The translations under genes and the position numbers were made by a program. A DNA stretch of 64,000 bases, taken from contig NZ_JRUQ01000018.1 in the NCBI RefSeq assembly GCF_000773975.1, positions 62,001 through 126,000 on the forward strand, in the 5' to 3' direction. The stretch comes from Erwinia typographi. GTDB taxonomy: Bacteria > Pseudomonadota > Gammaproteobacteria > Enterobacterales > Enterobacteriaceae. Below, one piece after another: positions 16,225 through 24,866 of the stretch (position 1 is the first letter of the stretch; every line of letters starts with the position of its first letter). The notes beneath the pieces are model-generated. The model ran no database searches. It was not told the DNA's origin and saw nothing but the letters and a program-made list of their open reading frames with translations.

Positions 16225-17075
16225 GGCAAGACCTCATTGAGCAATGTGGGATAAATCGAGGGATTGGCATACTTTACAGAACTACTAAACGGGCGGTTGA
16301 CAGCAATAATTTCTTCAGCGCGCTTCCCCTTGCCAGCTGCTACGCCAATGCTGCGCGGGGCAGTGATCTGATGAAGGTCAAACTGACGATACAGGCTTTT
16401 AACAAGACTGGTGTTGCTGTTGGAAGCGATGACCGGGTGTCGGTTAGCCATATCACTCAAAACAGAGGCCAGCTCATATTGTTGAGTTTCCCCGAAGCCG
16501 CCGCCGTGGTAATCCGTAAAGGTGCCATGGTAAGGAGGATCGCAGTACACAACATCACCGGCTTTGACCATATTCAGGGTTTCAGTAAAGTCAGCACAGA
16601 TGAACGTAGCCCGCCGCGCTTTTTCAGCGAAGGAGCTGATCTCGGCAAGCGGAAAATAGGGTTCTGAGTAGTTGCCAAATGGAACGTTGAAATGACCTTT
16701 CTGGTTATACCGACACATCCCACGATAACCATTACGGTTAAGGTAAAGGAAATAAGCAGCTCGATCTAAAAGCGGCAATCCGGGATGATGATTAAACATT
16801 TCACGGATAGTGTAATAACTTTCCTCTGAGCGGTTTTCAGCGAAAGTACGAAACGCAACGATAATAAATTGCTGCTCAAATTCTTTAATCTGGCGATAGA
16901 GATTAATCAAATCAGGATTGACGTCTGCCACCAGATAAGCCGGAAAGTCTGTATTCATCATTACTGCGCATGAACCTGCAAAAGGTTCAACCAGACGATA
17001 CCCCTCTGGCAGGTGCTTATTGATTTCTGGCATGATACGGGACTTGCTGCCCGGCCATTTTAAAATGGTGTTCAT
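16221..17075 (-). CDS. dam: Dam-type DNA adenine N6-methyltransferase
   Basis: The 284-residue protein is a D12-class (alpha) methylase. The AdoMet motif VEPFAGSCAVMMN is near residue 30 and the catalytic DPPYHGTFTDY near residue 180, with an N-terminal ILKWPGSKSR typical of Dam. It probably modifies GATC or a related site in phage DNA, which could help evade restriction or affect replication control. It lies between the zinc-finger gene and an unknown gene in the early operon, with 4-base overlaps on both sides. Confidence 0.92.
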   Translation of the reverse strand: MNTILKWPGSKSRIMPEINKHLPEGYRLVEPFAGSCAVMMNTDFPAYLVADVNPDLINLYRQIKEFEQQFIIVAFRTFAENRSEESYYTIREMFNHHPGLPLLDRAAYFLYLNRNGYRGMCRYNQKGHFNVPFGNYSEPYFPLAEISSFAEKARRATFICADFTETLNMVKAGDVVYCDPPYHGTFTDYHGGGFGETQQYELASVLSDMANRHPVIASNSNTSLVKSLYRQFDLHQITAPRSIGVAAGKGKRAEEIIAVNRPFSSSVKYANPSIYPTLLNEVLP

Positions 17076-17299
17076 AGTGATGTCCCGTTGTAATGCACAT
17101 TTTTCAGTTCGTTGATTTCCTGACAGGCCACACAGTGGGTGACACCCTGTACAGCGCGGCGGCGGGCTTCCGGTATTGCCTCATCACAGGACAGACAAAA
17201 AAACTCACCAGCCCCGGCAGGCTGGCGCCGTGCGTTAGCAAGGTTGCGCGCCAGTTCTTCCTCAACGAGCAACTGCACCAAATCCATTGAGTCAGCCAT
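17072..17299 (-). CDS. TraR/DksA-type zinc finger protein
   Basis: The 75-residue protein has FCLSCDEAIPEARR followed by THCVACQ, the C4 zinc finger of the DksA/TraR family as found in the small P2 early protein. Family members bind RNA polymerase in the secondary channel. It overlaps the methylase start by 4 bases and abuts the preceding gene. Confidence 0.88.
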   Translation of the reverse strand: MADSMDLVQLLVEEELARNLANARRQPAGAGEFFCLSCDEAIPEARRRAVQGVTHCVACQEINELKNVHYNGTSL

Positions 17300-17526
17300 C
17301 AGTGCAGCTCCTGTGCCTGGGTTTCAAATCGACTGGCCTCTTTATCCAGCAGTTCGATGATTTCTGTTGCCGACATTTCGTTCTTTCTGGCATGAATAGC
17401 CAGCGCGGCAATACGGATGGACACGGCCAGCGCATCATCACGACGCTGCTCACTTTTGGCTTTGCTCAGCAGGGAATTTAACGCGTCTGCATCGGCCTGA
17501 TATTTACGTGTTTCAATATTTCTCAT
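17299..17526 (-). CDS. DUF2732-like P2 early protein
   Basis: A 75-residue, mostly helical protein (MRNIETRKYQADADALNSLL) that resembles the DUF2732 group found in P2-like early regions. It has no catalytic motif. Its stop overlaps the start of the zinc-finger gene by one base. Confidence 0.72.
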   Translation of the reverse strand: MRNIETRKYQADADALNSLLSKAKSEQRRDDALAVSIRIAALAIHARKNEMSATEIIELLDKEASRFETQAQELH

Positions 17527-17595
17527 TGTTAAAACTCCAGATTAAAGGCAAAAGAATGCCCGGCGGATTTACGCCATTTATTTTCTTTTAGTTAA

Positions 17596-17934
17596 TTAGT
17601 TTGGAAGCGTCAGCCTTTTGGGAAATAAACTCACGACTGCTCGAAAGTGATTCATGGCACCAATCAGTGCTTTTACCTCGTCACTCGTCAGTTCACTGTA
17701 TTCAACGTGGTGACGTTCTTTATTTATATTTGCCAGAAAGAATATTGCGCCCAATGCACGGCAATTTTTTTCAAACTGCTCATCACGCTTATTACGCATT
17801 TCGTTAATAAAGCGTTTCAACTCATCATCACAATCGCCATACATCATAGTGCGAAGGGTAGCAATATGATTTAGCGCGCTAACACGCTGTCCGGCGTTCA
17901 TCTGTACAATGATGCTTTCAGCTTTGTAACCCAT
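17596..17934 (-). CDS. DUF5347-like P2 early protein
   Basis: The 112-residue protein (MGYKAESIIVQMNAGQRVSA) resembles the DUF5347 family of P2-like phages. It is helical with no visible active site. Its 5' end overlaps the Fil-like gene by 37 bases, and a 69-base gap precedes the next gene. Confidence 0.68.
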   Translation of the reverse strand: MGYKAESIIVQMNAGQRVSALNHIATLRTMMYGDCDDELKRFINEMRNKRDEQFEKNCRALGAIFFLANINKERHHVEYSELTSDEVKALIGAMNHFRAVVSLFPKRLTLPN

Positions 17935-18089
17935 GTTGCTTTTTTCCTTTTACCGTTTAAACCTGCCAGTAGTTCGGCCTGTGAGTTTGCCGGGTGCCAG
18001 CGCATGCCATCTTCTGCTGCAATCCAGCCGTGACCGAATGCGTGTGAGGGGCTTTGCCGCTTTAGTAGTGGTGCAACTGAAAACGCCAT
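17898..18089 (-). CDS. Fil-like (186 filamentation) small protein
   Basis: The 63-residue product contains LLKRQSPSHAFGHGWIAAED and RWHPANSQAELLAGL, which match the DUF2724/Fil family. In 186, Fil causes host filamentation by blocking cell division when expressed. The start at 18089 (ATG) is preferred over the adjacent GTG. The gene directly follows CII. Confidence 0.78.
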   Translation of the reverse strand: MAFSVAPLLKRQSPSHAFGHGWIAAEDGMRWHPANSQAELLAGLNGKRKKATWVTKLKASLYR

Positions 18090-18092
18090 CAC

Positions 18093-18602
18093 TTAAACCA
18101 CCCCGATTGATGCACCGATACCGCTTAACACATCGGTAGTGCCAGCCATCGCAGGGTTTGAATGGACGCGGGTCTGAATGGCAATTGCGGCAAGAGTAAG
18201 ACAACGAATACCGGTGTTAACGCTTTGAACAAAACCACGGCGACAGGCCGACGTAAATCGTTCCTGGCTGACAACTCCTGCGGCTAACTGCCCTACTTCA
18301 GCGGTAGCTTTGAGCACATAGGCTGGTAACTTCTCCGGAGCAACCTCGTTAACTGGCACACATGGCAGACATTGCAACTGCGCCAGCGCACCATCAATCA
18401 GAGTTGCATCCTCTGTAAGATCAGTAATCAATAGCATTTCTGCAACGGTTAGTTGATGAACCTGATCTGGGTTAAGTTTGTTGCGGAGAGTTTGCACTTT
18501 CATACCGGCCTGTTTAGCCAGCTCTGACATGTTGTGAGTAAGAGCAAACTTGCGGCAGGCCTCATCAAAGTGGCCATGGGTGGAAATCTCAAAATCAAAC
18601 AT
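18093..18602 (-). CDS. cII: 186 CII-type regulatory protein
   Basis: This 169-residue protein starts MFDFEISTHGHFDEACRKFA and has a helix-turn-helix in MSELAKQAGMKVQTLRNKLN. It belongs to the phage regulatory CII family (Phage_CP76), which in 186 activates the establishment promoter for CI and so promotes lysogeny. Its place after cox/apl in the early operon is as in 186. Confidence 0.9.
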   Translation of the reverse strand: MFDFEISTHGHFDEACRKFALTHNMSELAKQAGMKVQTLRNKLNPDQVHQLTVAEMLLITDLTEDATLIDGALAQLQCLPCVPVNEVAPEKLPAYVLKATAEVGQLAAGVVSQERFTSACRRGFVQSVNTGIRCLTLAAIAIQTRVHSNPAMAGTTDVLSGIGASIGVV

Positions 18603-18632
18603 GATTAGTCCTTGTCTAATATATAAGATTTA

Positions 18633-18854
18633 TTACGCATTAAGCGAAATATCACATTCGCTCAGCGCTTGAATGGTTAGTGCGGCCATGTTGATTTCGA
18701 TTAAGCCTTTCTTCTGCAAACCTTTTGGCTTGATTGGCAGCTTACCGTACTCAATTAGGTTCTTAGCTGTTTCCTTATTGGTCCCAGTGCGGCGACAATA
18801 CTCGTCAAGAGGCAGATATGGCTCAGGGATGATGATTGTAATGCTAGGGCGCAT
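18633..18854 (-). CDS. Cox/Apl-type excisionase and repressor
   Basis: A 73-residue winged-helix-type protein with YLPLDEYCRRTGTNKETAKN, the Phage_Cox signature. Such proteins bend attachment-site DNA for excision and repress the lysogenic promoter. It is the first gene leftward of the CI/early switch. Confidence 0.87.
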   Translation of the reverse strand: MRPSITIIIPEPYLPLDEYCRRTGTNKETAKNLIEYGKLPIKPKGLQKKGLIEINMAALTIQALSECDISLNA

Positions 18855-18900
18855 AAGGCAAACTCCGGTTTAGATTGATACGGCAATATCAGTCAATATA

Positions 18901-18971
18901 AGTTAATGTCTAACACAAAATGGAGATTAGCTAGATAATGTCTACAAGTCAACTTTTATAGACAATATCTA
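18901..18971. promoter_or_regulatory. CI/Cox switch region with repeated operators
   Basis: Between the divergent cox and cI genes are TAGATAATGTCTA (18932..18944) and TAGACAATATCTA (18959..18971), both TAGA-N5-TCTA dyads. A half-matching TTAATGTCTA lies near 18903..18912. These are likely CI or Cox/Apl operators over the early and lysogenic promoters. AT-rich promoter-like sequence surrounds them. Confidence 0.6.
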
Positions 18972-18982
18972 GCTGGAAATTT

Positions 18983-19564
18983 ATGGCTAGATTTCGCATA
19001 AACGCCGACGCAGATAGCGCCCCAATCCTTGATAGAGTGATCGAAGCTTATGGATTTACTCAAAAGGGGCATCTTGCTGATCACCTGGACATAGCCTCAA
19101 GCTCACTAGCTGCACGCTATAAACGTGGCGGACTCCCAAGCGACATCATGGTTCAGTGCATGATTGAAACTGGAGTTTCATTGGAATGGTTGCTAACCGG
19201 TGTGGGTGAAAAGGCAAATGAAAAACCTACAGATTCAGCCAGTGTAATTAGAAAAAATCTAATTAACGGTATCCTAAGTGACGGTGGATACATTCTGCTC
19301 GATAGGTCTATCTTTCTTGAGCCTAAGCAACTCCCGCAAAAGCCAAACATGATTGTTGATGCAGGAATTCAGTACGTGGTTGATATGGATGATAGAGCCG
19401 TTAGTGATGGTATGTGGTTGGTCAATGTTGAAGAGAAGGTAAGCGTTAGGACTTTAACTCGCATCCCAGTTAGGAAACTACGAGTCGAAGGGGCGGGGGC
19501 TGTGTTCGATTGCAGCATTGATGATATTGAGATATTGGGAAAAGTGGTTCTCACCATTCAATAA
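18983..19564 (+). CDS. cI: 186 CI-type lysogeny repressor
   Basis: The 193-residue protein has an N-terminal helix-turn-helix (residues about 20 to 55, GHLADHLDIASSSLAARYKR) and a C-terminal oligomerisation domain, matching 186 CI (192 residues). It lacks the Ser-Lys autocleavage arrangement of LexA-type repressors, in line with induction through a Tum-like antirepressor and not RecA cleavage. It is followed after one base by int. Confidence 0.92.
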   Translation: MARFRINADADSAPILDRVIEAYGFTQKGHLADHLDIASSSLAARYKRGGLPSDIMVQCMIETGVSLEWLLTGVGEKANEKPTDSASVIRKNLINGILSDGGYILLDRSIFLEPKQLPQKPNMIVDAGIQYVVDMDDRAVSDGMWLVNVEEKVSVRTLTRIPVRKLRVEGAGAVFDCSIDDIEILGKVVLTIQ

Positions 19565-19565
19565 G

Positions 19566-20603
19566 ATGACTGTTAGAAAGCTTAGCTCCGGACAATGGGT
19601 CGCTGACTTTTACTCTGTAAATCGGAGTGACGGTAAAGAAGGGAAGCGAGTCAGAAAAAAATTCGCCACTAAAGGCGAAGCTTTAGCATTCGAAAATTAT
19701 ACGCTTCAAAAGATAGAGGATTCACCCTGGCTTGGAGATGGAAAAGATCTTCGCCGCTTGGCAGATTTAGTTCACCTATGGTTTGACCGCCACGGGATCA
19801 CCCTTTCAGATGGTGAAAAGCGTAAAAGCACCATGCTGTGGGCTGCCGAGTGTATGGGTGCGCCTTTAGCCTCGGAATTCAATGCGCAGCTTTTTACTGC
19901 ATATCGAGCTAAACGCCTTAAAGGTGAGTTTGCCCGCACTAAGCGTATTGCACAGGTTTCTCCCCGAACCATGAACCTTGAACTAGCCTATTTTCTGGCT
20001 GTATTTAATGAGCTAAAAAGGTTGGGTGAATGGTCTCCTCCTAATCCGCTTGAAAACGTGCGCCAATTTCGCATTGATGAAAGTGAGATGTCTTATCTGA
20101 CTGATGAGCAGATTGAGCGACTACTGGAGGAATGCCGGAACAGTACAGCTAGGGATTTAGAAACGATAGTGAAAGTGTGCTTGTCGACTGGTGCGCGCTG
20201 GGGTGAAGCTGAAACTCTGAAACGCTCGCAAATCACCCCAGGCAAAATCACTTTTATTAAGACCAAAGGGAAACGTAATAGAACCATACCCGTTGACCCA
20301 GCTTTGCTTGAGGAATTACCAAGGAAGCCAGGCGCGATTTTCACTCCTTGTTACTATGCCTTCAGAAATGCTCTAGAGCGCGCTGAAATTGAATTACCTC
20401 CCGGACAGTTGACGCATGTTTTGCGCCATACTTTCGCCAGCCACTTTATGATGAATGGTGGCAACATTCTCGTGTTGCAAAAAATCCTCGGACACACCGA
20501 CATAAAAATGACAATGCGTTACGCACACTTCGCTCCGAACCATTTGGAAGAGGCGATCAACTTAAACCCATTAAAGTGTCGCAAAAGTGTCGCAGCAAGT
20601 TAG
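19566..20603 (+). CDS. int: P2/186-type tyrosine integrase
   Basis: The 345-residue recombinase has catalytic residues Arg211 (STGARWGEAE), the HVLRH motif at 284..288, His310 (KILGHTD) and the nucleophile Tyr319 (MRYAHF). The start MTVRKLSSGQ at 19566 follows the cI stop by one base. Earlier in-frame codons lie inside cI. It acts at the tRNA-Ile core 86 bases downstream. Confidence 0.94.
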   Translation: MTVRKLSSGQWVADFYSVNRSDGKEGKRVRKKFATKGEALAFENYTLQKIEDSPWLGDGKDLRRLADLVHLWFDRHGITLSDGEKRKSTMLWAAECMGAPLASEFNAQLFTAYRAKRLKGEFARTKRIAQVSPRTMNLELAYFLAVFNELKRLGEWSPPNPLENVRQFRIDESEMSYLTDEQIERLLEECRNSTARDLETIVKVCLSTGARWGEAETLKRSQITPGKITFIKTKGKRNRTIPVDPALLEELPRKPGAIFTPCYYAFRNALERAEIELPPGQLTHVLRHTFASHFMMNGGNILVLQKILGHTDIKMTMRYAHFAPNHLEEAINLNPLKCRKSVAAS

Positions 20604-20689
20604 GATTATTAGCTTATATTGCCTCATATAGATTCATTAACTCATTGATTTAAAAATAAGTCATTGATTATCGGTTGGCGGTTATGGTT

Positions 20690-20734
20690 CTCATAATCGC
20701 TTGGTCACTGGTTCAAGTCCAGTAGGGGCCACCA
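20690..20734 (+). other. Attachment core: 3' part of tRNA-Ile(CAU)
   Basis: CTCATAA (anticodon loop with CAT) continues through the variable and T arms to the acceptor end GGGGCCACCA and matches tRNA-Ile2 (ileX/ileY type). The 5' half of the tRNA is not adjacent. The segment lies next to int, so it is the duplicated att half left by integration. Phage 186 is known to use ileY. The complete tRNA should be at the other end of the prophage, left of this window. Confidence 0.88.
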
Positions 20735-20740
20735 AAAATC

Positions 20741-20769
20741 AAGGGCTTGCATTAACAATGCAAGCCCTT
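20741..20769 (-). terminator. Terminator of the T6SS operon
   Basis: A perfect 13-base stem (AAGGGCTTGCATT at 20741..20753 and its complement at 20757..20769) with an AAC loop. On the minus strand it is followed by GATTTTTGG, so it ends the leftward transcript after tssE, just before the prophage att core. Confidence 0.88.
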
Positions 20770-20829
20770 AATTATGTTAAGCATTGCAGATAGCAGTAAA
20801 ATTTTCATTTACAACTCCATTCGTTCTTC

Positions 20830-21285
20830 TCAAACAAAAGCCTGAGTGTCCAGATATTGCTGTTGCTTCATATGGCGGATCATCACGCGCCCTTCCGGCA
20901 TGAACTCGGTGCCGAAACGTACTAAACCTATATCTTTCAGCTCAGCATCAATAGCGTAGCGCAACTCGCCAGCCATGTTTTGCTCCAGTAAAATTACGTC
21001 GATGCGCTTCAGGCGCGGCTCATATTTCAACAGCACTGCGGAAAGGGTATACAGCAGTTGATGCGCACTGCCGGGCATCCCCTGCAAAATGCGGGTCATG
21101 TCTGGCAGGCCATAATCAGCAATATGCGACAGCGATCCGGCGCGGGTATTGAGGATGCGCTGCATATTATCGAGCACGGAAAGGATCACCTGATCCTGCT
21201 CTTTGACGCGTTTCAGCTCCAACCCACCGGCAAAACTGCCTTTCAGCAGTTCATACAGCGACGGTTGATGATGGTGATTGTTCAT
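20830..21285 (-). CDS. tssE: TssE, T6SS baseplate wedge protein
   Basis: This 151-residue protein is a gp25-like baseplate component (MNNHHHQPSLYELLKGSFAGG...), with the family region around LNTRAGSLSHIADYGLPDMT near residues 47..66 and an EPRL segment. It anchors sheath assembly in the cytoplasm. It overlaps tssJ by 4 bases and is the last gene before the terminator. Confidence 0.92.
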   Translation of the reverse strand: MNNHHHQPSLYELLKGSFAGGLELKRVKEQDQVILSVLDNMQRILNTRAGSLSHIADYGLPDMTRILQGMPGSAHQLLYTLSAVLLKYEPRLKRIDVILLEQNMAGELRYAIDAELKDIGLVRFGTEFMPEGRVMIRHMKQQQYLDTQAFV

Positions 21286-21818
21286 CGCATCTCCTCAGTA
21301 ATCAGACGCAGGCTGTGACTGCTGAGCTCGATCACGCGCGCTTTATCGGGATCTAAATCGTTACGCTCCAGCACCAGTCGCCAGCTGTTTTTTGTCATAT
21401 CCGGCTGTTGAAACAGCGCCACCACCGCCACAAAACGGGCCTTTTTTTCCATTGGCATATTCAGTGACATATCGCCGCCGGGCGTCAGCACCACGTCACG
21501 ATCGGCCAGCAGTTCAGCCTTGAGCACGTCTGCCGCATCGCCGGTCAGTTGCTGATACACCGCGCCGTCAAAGGCCTTGCGCTCACGGAGCTGGAATACG
21601 CGCACCATAACCGGCTGCGACAGCGGATTATGCTCACGTCTGTCGCTGTTGAGGCTTTCACGCGCGGTGAAATCAAGATGCAGCGTTTTAATCTGCTTGT
21701 AGAAAATTGAGTCAAACGCGGAGATAGTGCCGTCACTGACTTTCTGCTGCACACCGCAGCCGCCAAGCAGCATAGCTGCGCTGCACATCATTATTTTAAT
21801 CAAAGTGGTAACGGACAC
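21282..21818 (-). CDS. tssJ: TssJ, T6SS outer-membrane lipoprotein
   Basis: A lipoprotein signal (MSVTTLIKIMMCSAAMLLGGC, Cys21) precedes a 157-residue beta-rich domain with QPVMVRVFQLRERKAF, typical of TssJ. It joins the TssM-TssL membrane complex from the outer-membrane side. Since tssM is broken here, it has no intact partner in this cluster. Overlaps tssG by 23 bases. Confidence 0.92.
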   Translation of the reverse strand: MSVTTLIKIMMCSAAMLLGGCGVQQKVSDGTISAFDSIFYKQIKTLHLDFTARESLNSDRREHNPLSQPVMVRVFQLRERKAFDGAVYQQLTGDAADVLKAELLADRDVVLTPGGDMSLNMPMEKKARFVAVVALFQQPDMTKNSWRLVLERNDLDPDKARVIELSSHSLRLITEEMR

Positions 21819-22863
21819 GTCGCTGCTCCTTGCAGGAATTGGCCGGGCTCATGCCTGAATAGCAGCCCAGCTCGGTGGTAAAAGTTTGTGGGATGTCACG
21901 GTTTTCGCCGTCCGCGCCCAGCACGCCAGTCAAACCGAGACAGAACGGCGCATCGCCCAGCGCCGGTGGCTCAAGCAGTCGCGTATCCAGACACAGCCGG
22001 ATGCGCGCCCGATAACGCCAGCCGAGATACACCCGCAGCATCACCTGAAAGTCCTGATACAACTGGCCGTCCGGCAGCCAGCCCCGGGCTTCATCCGGGC
22101 AGGCGGTTTGCAGTTCAATCAGTAGCTGGCTGTTGGCATCCATCGCTTCATCGCCGAGCGGCGCATTGCCATCCAGCACAAATTCGCATCCCAGCGGATT
22201 ACTGACCGGCACCGGGCGCAGGCAGTGCGGCCGCACGCTGAGCGAAGTATTTGGCGCTAACAAGCGCACCAGCGCGCGAATCCCCTCTTCCGTTCGGCCC
22301 GGCTGGCGCATCACGCCCAGCAGCGCCAGAAAACGTGAAACCGGCGTGGCAACGTGCTTGCCAGTTCCCGGAATGCCCAATCCCACCAGCCCAAGCAGCG
22401 ACTGCGAGGTTTTATCGCCGCCGCCCGCTTCAAAGGTGGCCGGGTAGGAATATTTGCGCCAGATGCGATAAAACTGCGTCAGGATGCGGTGGTTGAAAAT
22501 ATCGAGAAAACCCTGCAACGCCTCATGCCCTCCTTCTCGCTGCGTGATGTCATCGATATAACTGCCCGGCAACGGCGAATCTACGCCGTACATACCAAGG
22601 AATGTGGTGCGTACCACCGGCGCAGCAGCAGGATCGATATTACTGTATTCAACCGCTTTGAGTTCGCCCGCAGGAAAGCCCATGCCGGGATGCGGCAGCA
22701 GGCGCACCGCATCGTTTCCCGGCTTACTGGTGCTGCCAAGCGGCGGTTTATCCATATGCTGATGTTCAATCAGCTGACAGAAGCGGTAAAAGTTCAGCCG
22801 CGTCAGTTCCTGCTCCAGTCGGGGCGTCAGCCGGAGATGCGGCGATGGTGTTTCTCTTCCCAT
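21796..22863 (-). CDS. tssG: TssG, T6SS baseplate protein
   Basis: The 355-residue protein has the TssG/ImpH pattern: an N-terminal NFYRFCQLIE, FPAGELKAVE and FLGMYGVDSPLPGSYIDDI. It forms the TssF-TssG-TssE-TssK wedge. Its 5' end overlaps tssF by 37 bases, so the two are translationally coupled. Confidence 0.93.
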   Translation of the reverse strand: MGRETPSPHLRLTPRLEQELTRLNFYRFCQLIEHQHMDKPPLGSTSKPGNDAVRLLPHPGMGFPAGELKAVEYSNIDPAAAPVVRTTFLGMYGVDSPLPGSYIDDITQREGGHEALQGFLDIFNHRILTQFYRIWRKYSYPATFEAGGGDKTSQSLLGLVGLGIPGTGKHVATPVSRFLALLGVMRQPGRTEEGIRALVRLLAPNTSLSVRPHCLRPVPVSNPLGCEFVLDGNAPLGDEAMDANSQLLIELQTACPDEARGWLPDGQLYQDFQVMLRVYLGWRYRARIRLCLDTRLLEPPALGDAPFCLGLTGVLGADGENRDIPQTFTTELGCYSGMSPANSCKEQRRVRYHFD

Positions 22864-24581
22864 TCGAGGCGCTCTCCGGTTGGCTGCAGGATTAAAATCA
22901 GACGGTTAAACAGGTGGATGTCGGTATAGAGCGCAAAGAAGCGGCTCAGCATCTCGCCAAATAAGCAGATATCACCGCTGCCAGCAAAACCGCTACTGTC
23001 GAGGGTGATTTCGATCTGCACGCCGCGCAGCAAATAACCCCGCTCAAAGCGTTCGGTCTCTTTGTGGCAGACGTGCAGAATCGCTTCCAGACGACGGCGA
23101 TTCATTTCGCTGTGCGTCCAGTCGTACAGCGCCAGCGTGCCGCGCAGGACTTCCGCGTTATCCATCATCCACAGAAAACTCGAGCCGAGATGGCTCAGCA
23201 CGCGCCAGTGGAAGCGGTCACGGTTCGGCGGATAACACGGTAGCGTCGGCGCGCACAGATTACGCACCTTAATAGCAATATCAGTGCTGCTCACGGCGGT
23301 ATCCAGTAGCGTGCTCTGCAACGCGCGACGCGGCAGTTGACCGTTGGTGCCGGTGACGCTCACCGACAGGCTTTCATGCTCCGGCAGGCTGTGATTATCA
23401 AACGCCTCGCCACCGAGGATCATCCAGGTTTCATGCAGCCCGGAAGGCCCGCGTCGCACGCGCGTGTGGAAGTAATGTTCCGGCGCGTCGTGACGCAGCA
23501 TACCGCCTTTGTGACGGAAACTGCTGAACGGCACGTAAGGCTGTTTTTTGGAGGAGATGACCGAATCTACCGAATAGATTTCAGTGTGCCCGTCCTGCAC
23601 GCGCATCGGCCGCAGCATATATTCGGTCTGCAAGCCGTTGATCATTAATGGATCGGATTCCATCGCAAACAGGTTAATCACCGGCACGGCGTTGAGGCGC
23701 AGATGCTTTTCACTGAACAGGAAATCATGTTCCCAGCGCTCGGTCAGCACCACGTCGAGCTCGAACCACGGCAATGATGCCGGCAGCACAACCTGCTCCA
23801 ACCCGCGTAGATTTACCGCCATGAATTTTTCGCGGAAGGTGAAGTATTCCAGCAGCAGCTGATAGCCGCTGAAGCTGCCCTCATCGCCCGGCCAAAGTCG
23901 ATCGGCGTCACTGAAGCCCTGTCCGCTGAAATGCCCGTCGAATTTTTGGCTATCGGTTTCACCCGGCAGACGCAGCGACATGCTGGCAACGTTGAGCGTC
24001 AGCGCCTCATGCAGCGCACAGGCCAGCGGTGCATCGGCATTGAGATAGAGTGGAATATGGCCGACATTGATGCGGCTCCAGTCGGCCAGCGCGCCGCCAT
24101 TAAAGCGCAGGCGGATCACCGAACGTCCGGCGACATCGGTCGACAGCACGGCCGATTCCAGCGCCAGAGGCAGCACATGCACATTACGTGTTGTGGTGTA
24201 GCGGCAACGCGTGCCTTTTTCACCCACCGGACGTGAGATCACTTCAAAGCCGCGCGCCAGCCGCATCGGCTCCTTCATTTCCCGCCAGTCGGGCGTAAAC
24301 TCCACCACCGACATCGACGGAATGGTGCGCAGATAATGCGGCCACAGCAGGCTGACCAGCCCTTCGGTCAGTTCCGGCAGATCATCGTCCAGCTTTTCCC
24401 GCAGCCGACCGACCATAAAAGCAAAGCCTTCGAACAGTCTTTCGACATAGGGATCGCGGGCACTGGCTTTGTCCAGATTCAACATCGCCGCCTGCTCCGG
24501 ATGAGCCCGGGCAAATTCTTCACCTGCTTCTTGCAGGTAGCGCATTTCAGCGTCGTAATAACGCAGGGTTAAGTCGTCCAT
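22827..24581 (-). CDS. tssF: TssF, T6SS baseplate protein
   Basis: The 584-residue TssF/ImpG protein starts MDDLTLRYYDAEMRYLQEAG and has the conserved DPYVERLFEGFAFMVGRLREKLDDD and SLLWPHYLRTIPSMS. It is the core of the baseplate wedge with two copies per TssG. It begins after an AT-rich gap next to the effector genes. Confidence 0.95.
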   Translation of the reverse strand: MDDLTLRYYDAEMRYLQEAGEEFARAHPEQAAMLNLDKASARDPYVERLFEGFAFMVGRLREKLDDDLPELTEGLVSLLWPHYLRTIPSMSVVEFTPDWREMKEPMRLARGFEVISRPVGEKGTRCRYTTTRNVHVLPLALESAVLSTDVAGRSVIRLRFNGGALADWSRINVGHIPLYLNADAPLACALHEALTLNVASMSLRLPGETDSQKFDGHFSGQGFSDADRLWPGDEGSFSGYQLLLEYFTFREKFMAVNLRGLEQVVLPASLPWFELDVVLTERWEHDFLFSEKHLRLNAVPVINLFAMESDPLMINGLQTEYMLRPMRVQDGHTEIYSVDSVISSKKQPYVPFSSFRHKGGMLRHDAPEHYFHTRVRRGPSGLHETWMILGGEAFDNHSLPEHESLSVSVTGTNGQLPRRALQSTLLDTAVSSTDIAIKVRNLCAPTLPCYPPNRDRFHWRVLSHLGSSFLWMMDNAEVLRGTLALYDWTHSEMNRRRLEAILHVCHKETERFERGYLLRGVQIEITLDSSGFAGSGDICLFGEMLSRFFALYTDIHLFNRLILILQPTGERLEWEEKHHRRISG

Positions 24582-24647
24582 AATTATATTATTTTTGAAG
24601 TGCGTTAATTAAATATTCAGAATTAAAAAATCATTCTGACGTGGAGT

Positions 24648-24842
24648 TTAAATACTTATAACAGAAGATAGTTCCATCCGGGCTCTATTTATTACAACCT
24701 GATAGTTCCTTAACATACTCAGTAGCCAAACAAAAACTCCAACCTCTGGAATCCCCATAGCAAACAAGATATCCTTAACTATAAAGACAAGCCTTGCAAA
24801 AAAAATAACAAGCACAATAGCAACAAAATATACACTTTGCAT
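24648..24842 (-). CDS. Small two-helix membrane protein, possible orphan immunity
   Basis: The 64-residue protein has a hydrophobic segment at about 4..22 (VYFVAIVLVIFFARLVFIV) and a second at about 28..45. No family is recognised. It lies in the AT-rich effector/immunity block, between the likely immunity gene and tssF. It could be a leftover or truncated immunity gene from an earlier effector. This is inference from place and composition. Confidence 0.45.
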   Translation of the reverse strand: MQSVYFVAIVLVIFFARLVFIVKDILFAMGIPEVGVFVWLLSMLRNYQVVINRARMELSSVISI

Positions 24843-24866
24843 TTATCATAAAAACACCATTAATGA

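Larger units (their letters stand above)
1..20734. mobile_element. P2/186-like prophage (left end outside window)
   Basis: Gene order and orientation follow the P2/186 family: S, R, lysCBA, holin, X, L, M, N and O leftward, P and Q rightward, then cos, an SOS operon, gene A, early genes, CII, Cox, CI and int. The right boundary is a 3' tRNA-Ile(CAU) segment at 20690..20734. No matching att copy and no V-to-D tail or ogr genes are seen before position 1. I therefore infer that the element extends leftward and that the EcoRII-type pair at 1..1967 is inside it. Confidence 0.85.

Noticed and set aside
17950-18204. Minus-strand 84-residue Cys-rich frame
   Set aside because: It overlaps the Fil and CII genes out of frame and has no fitting start.
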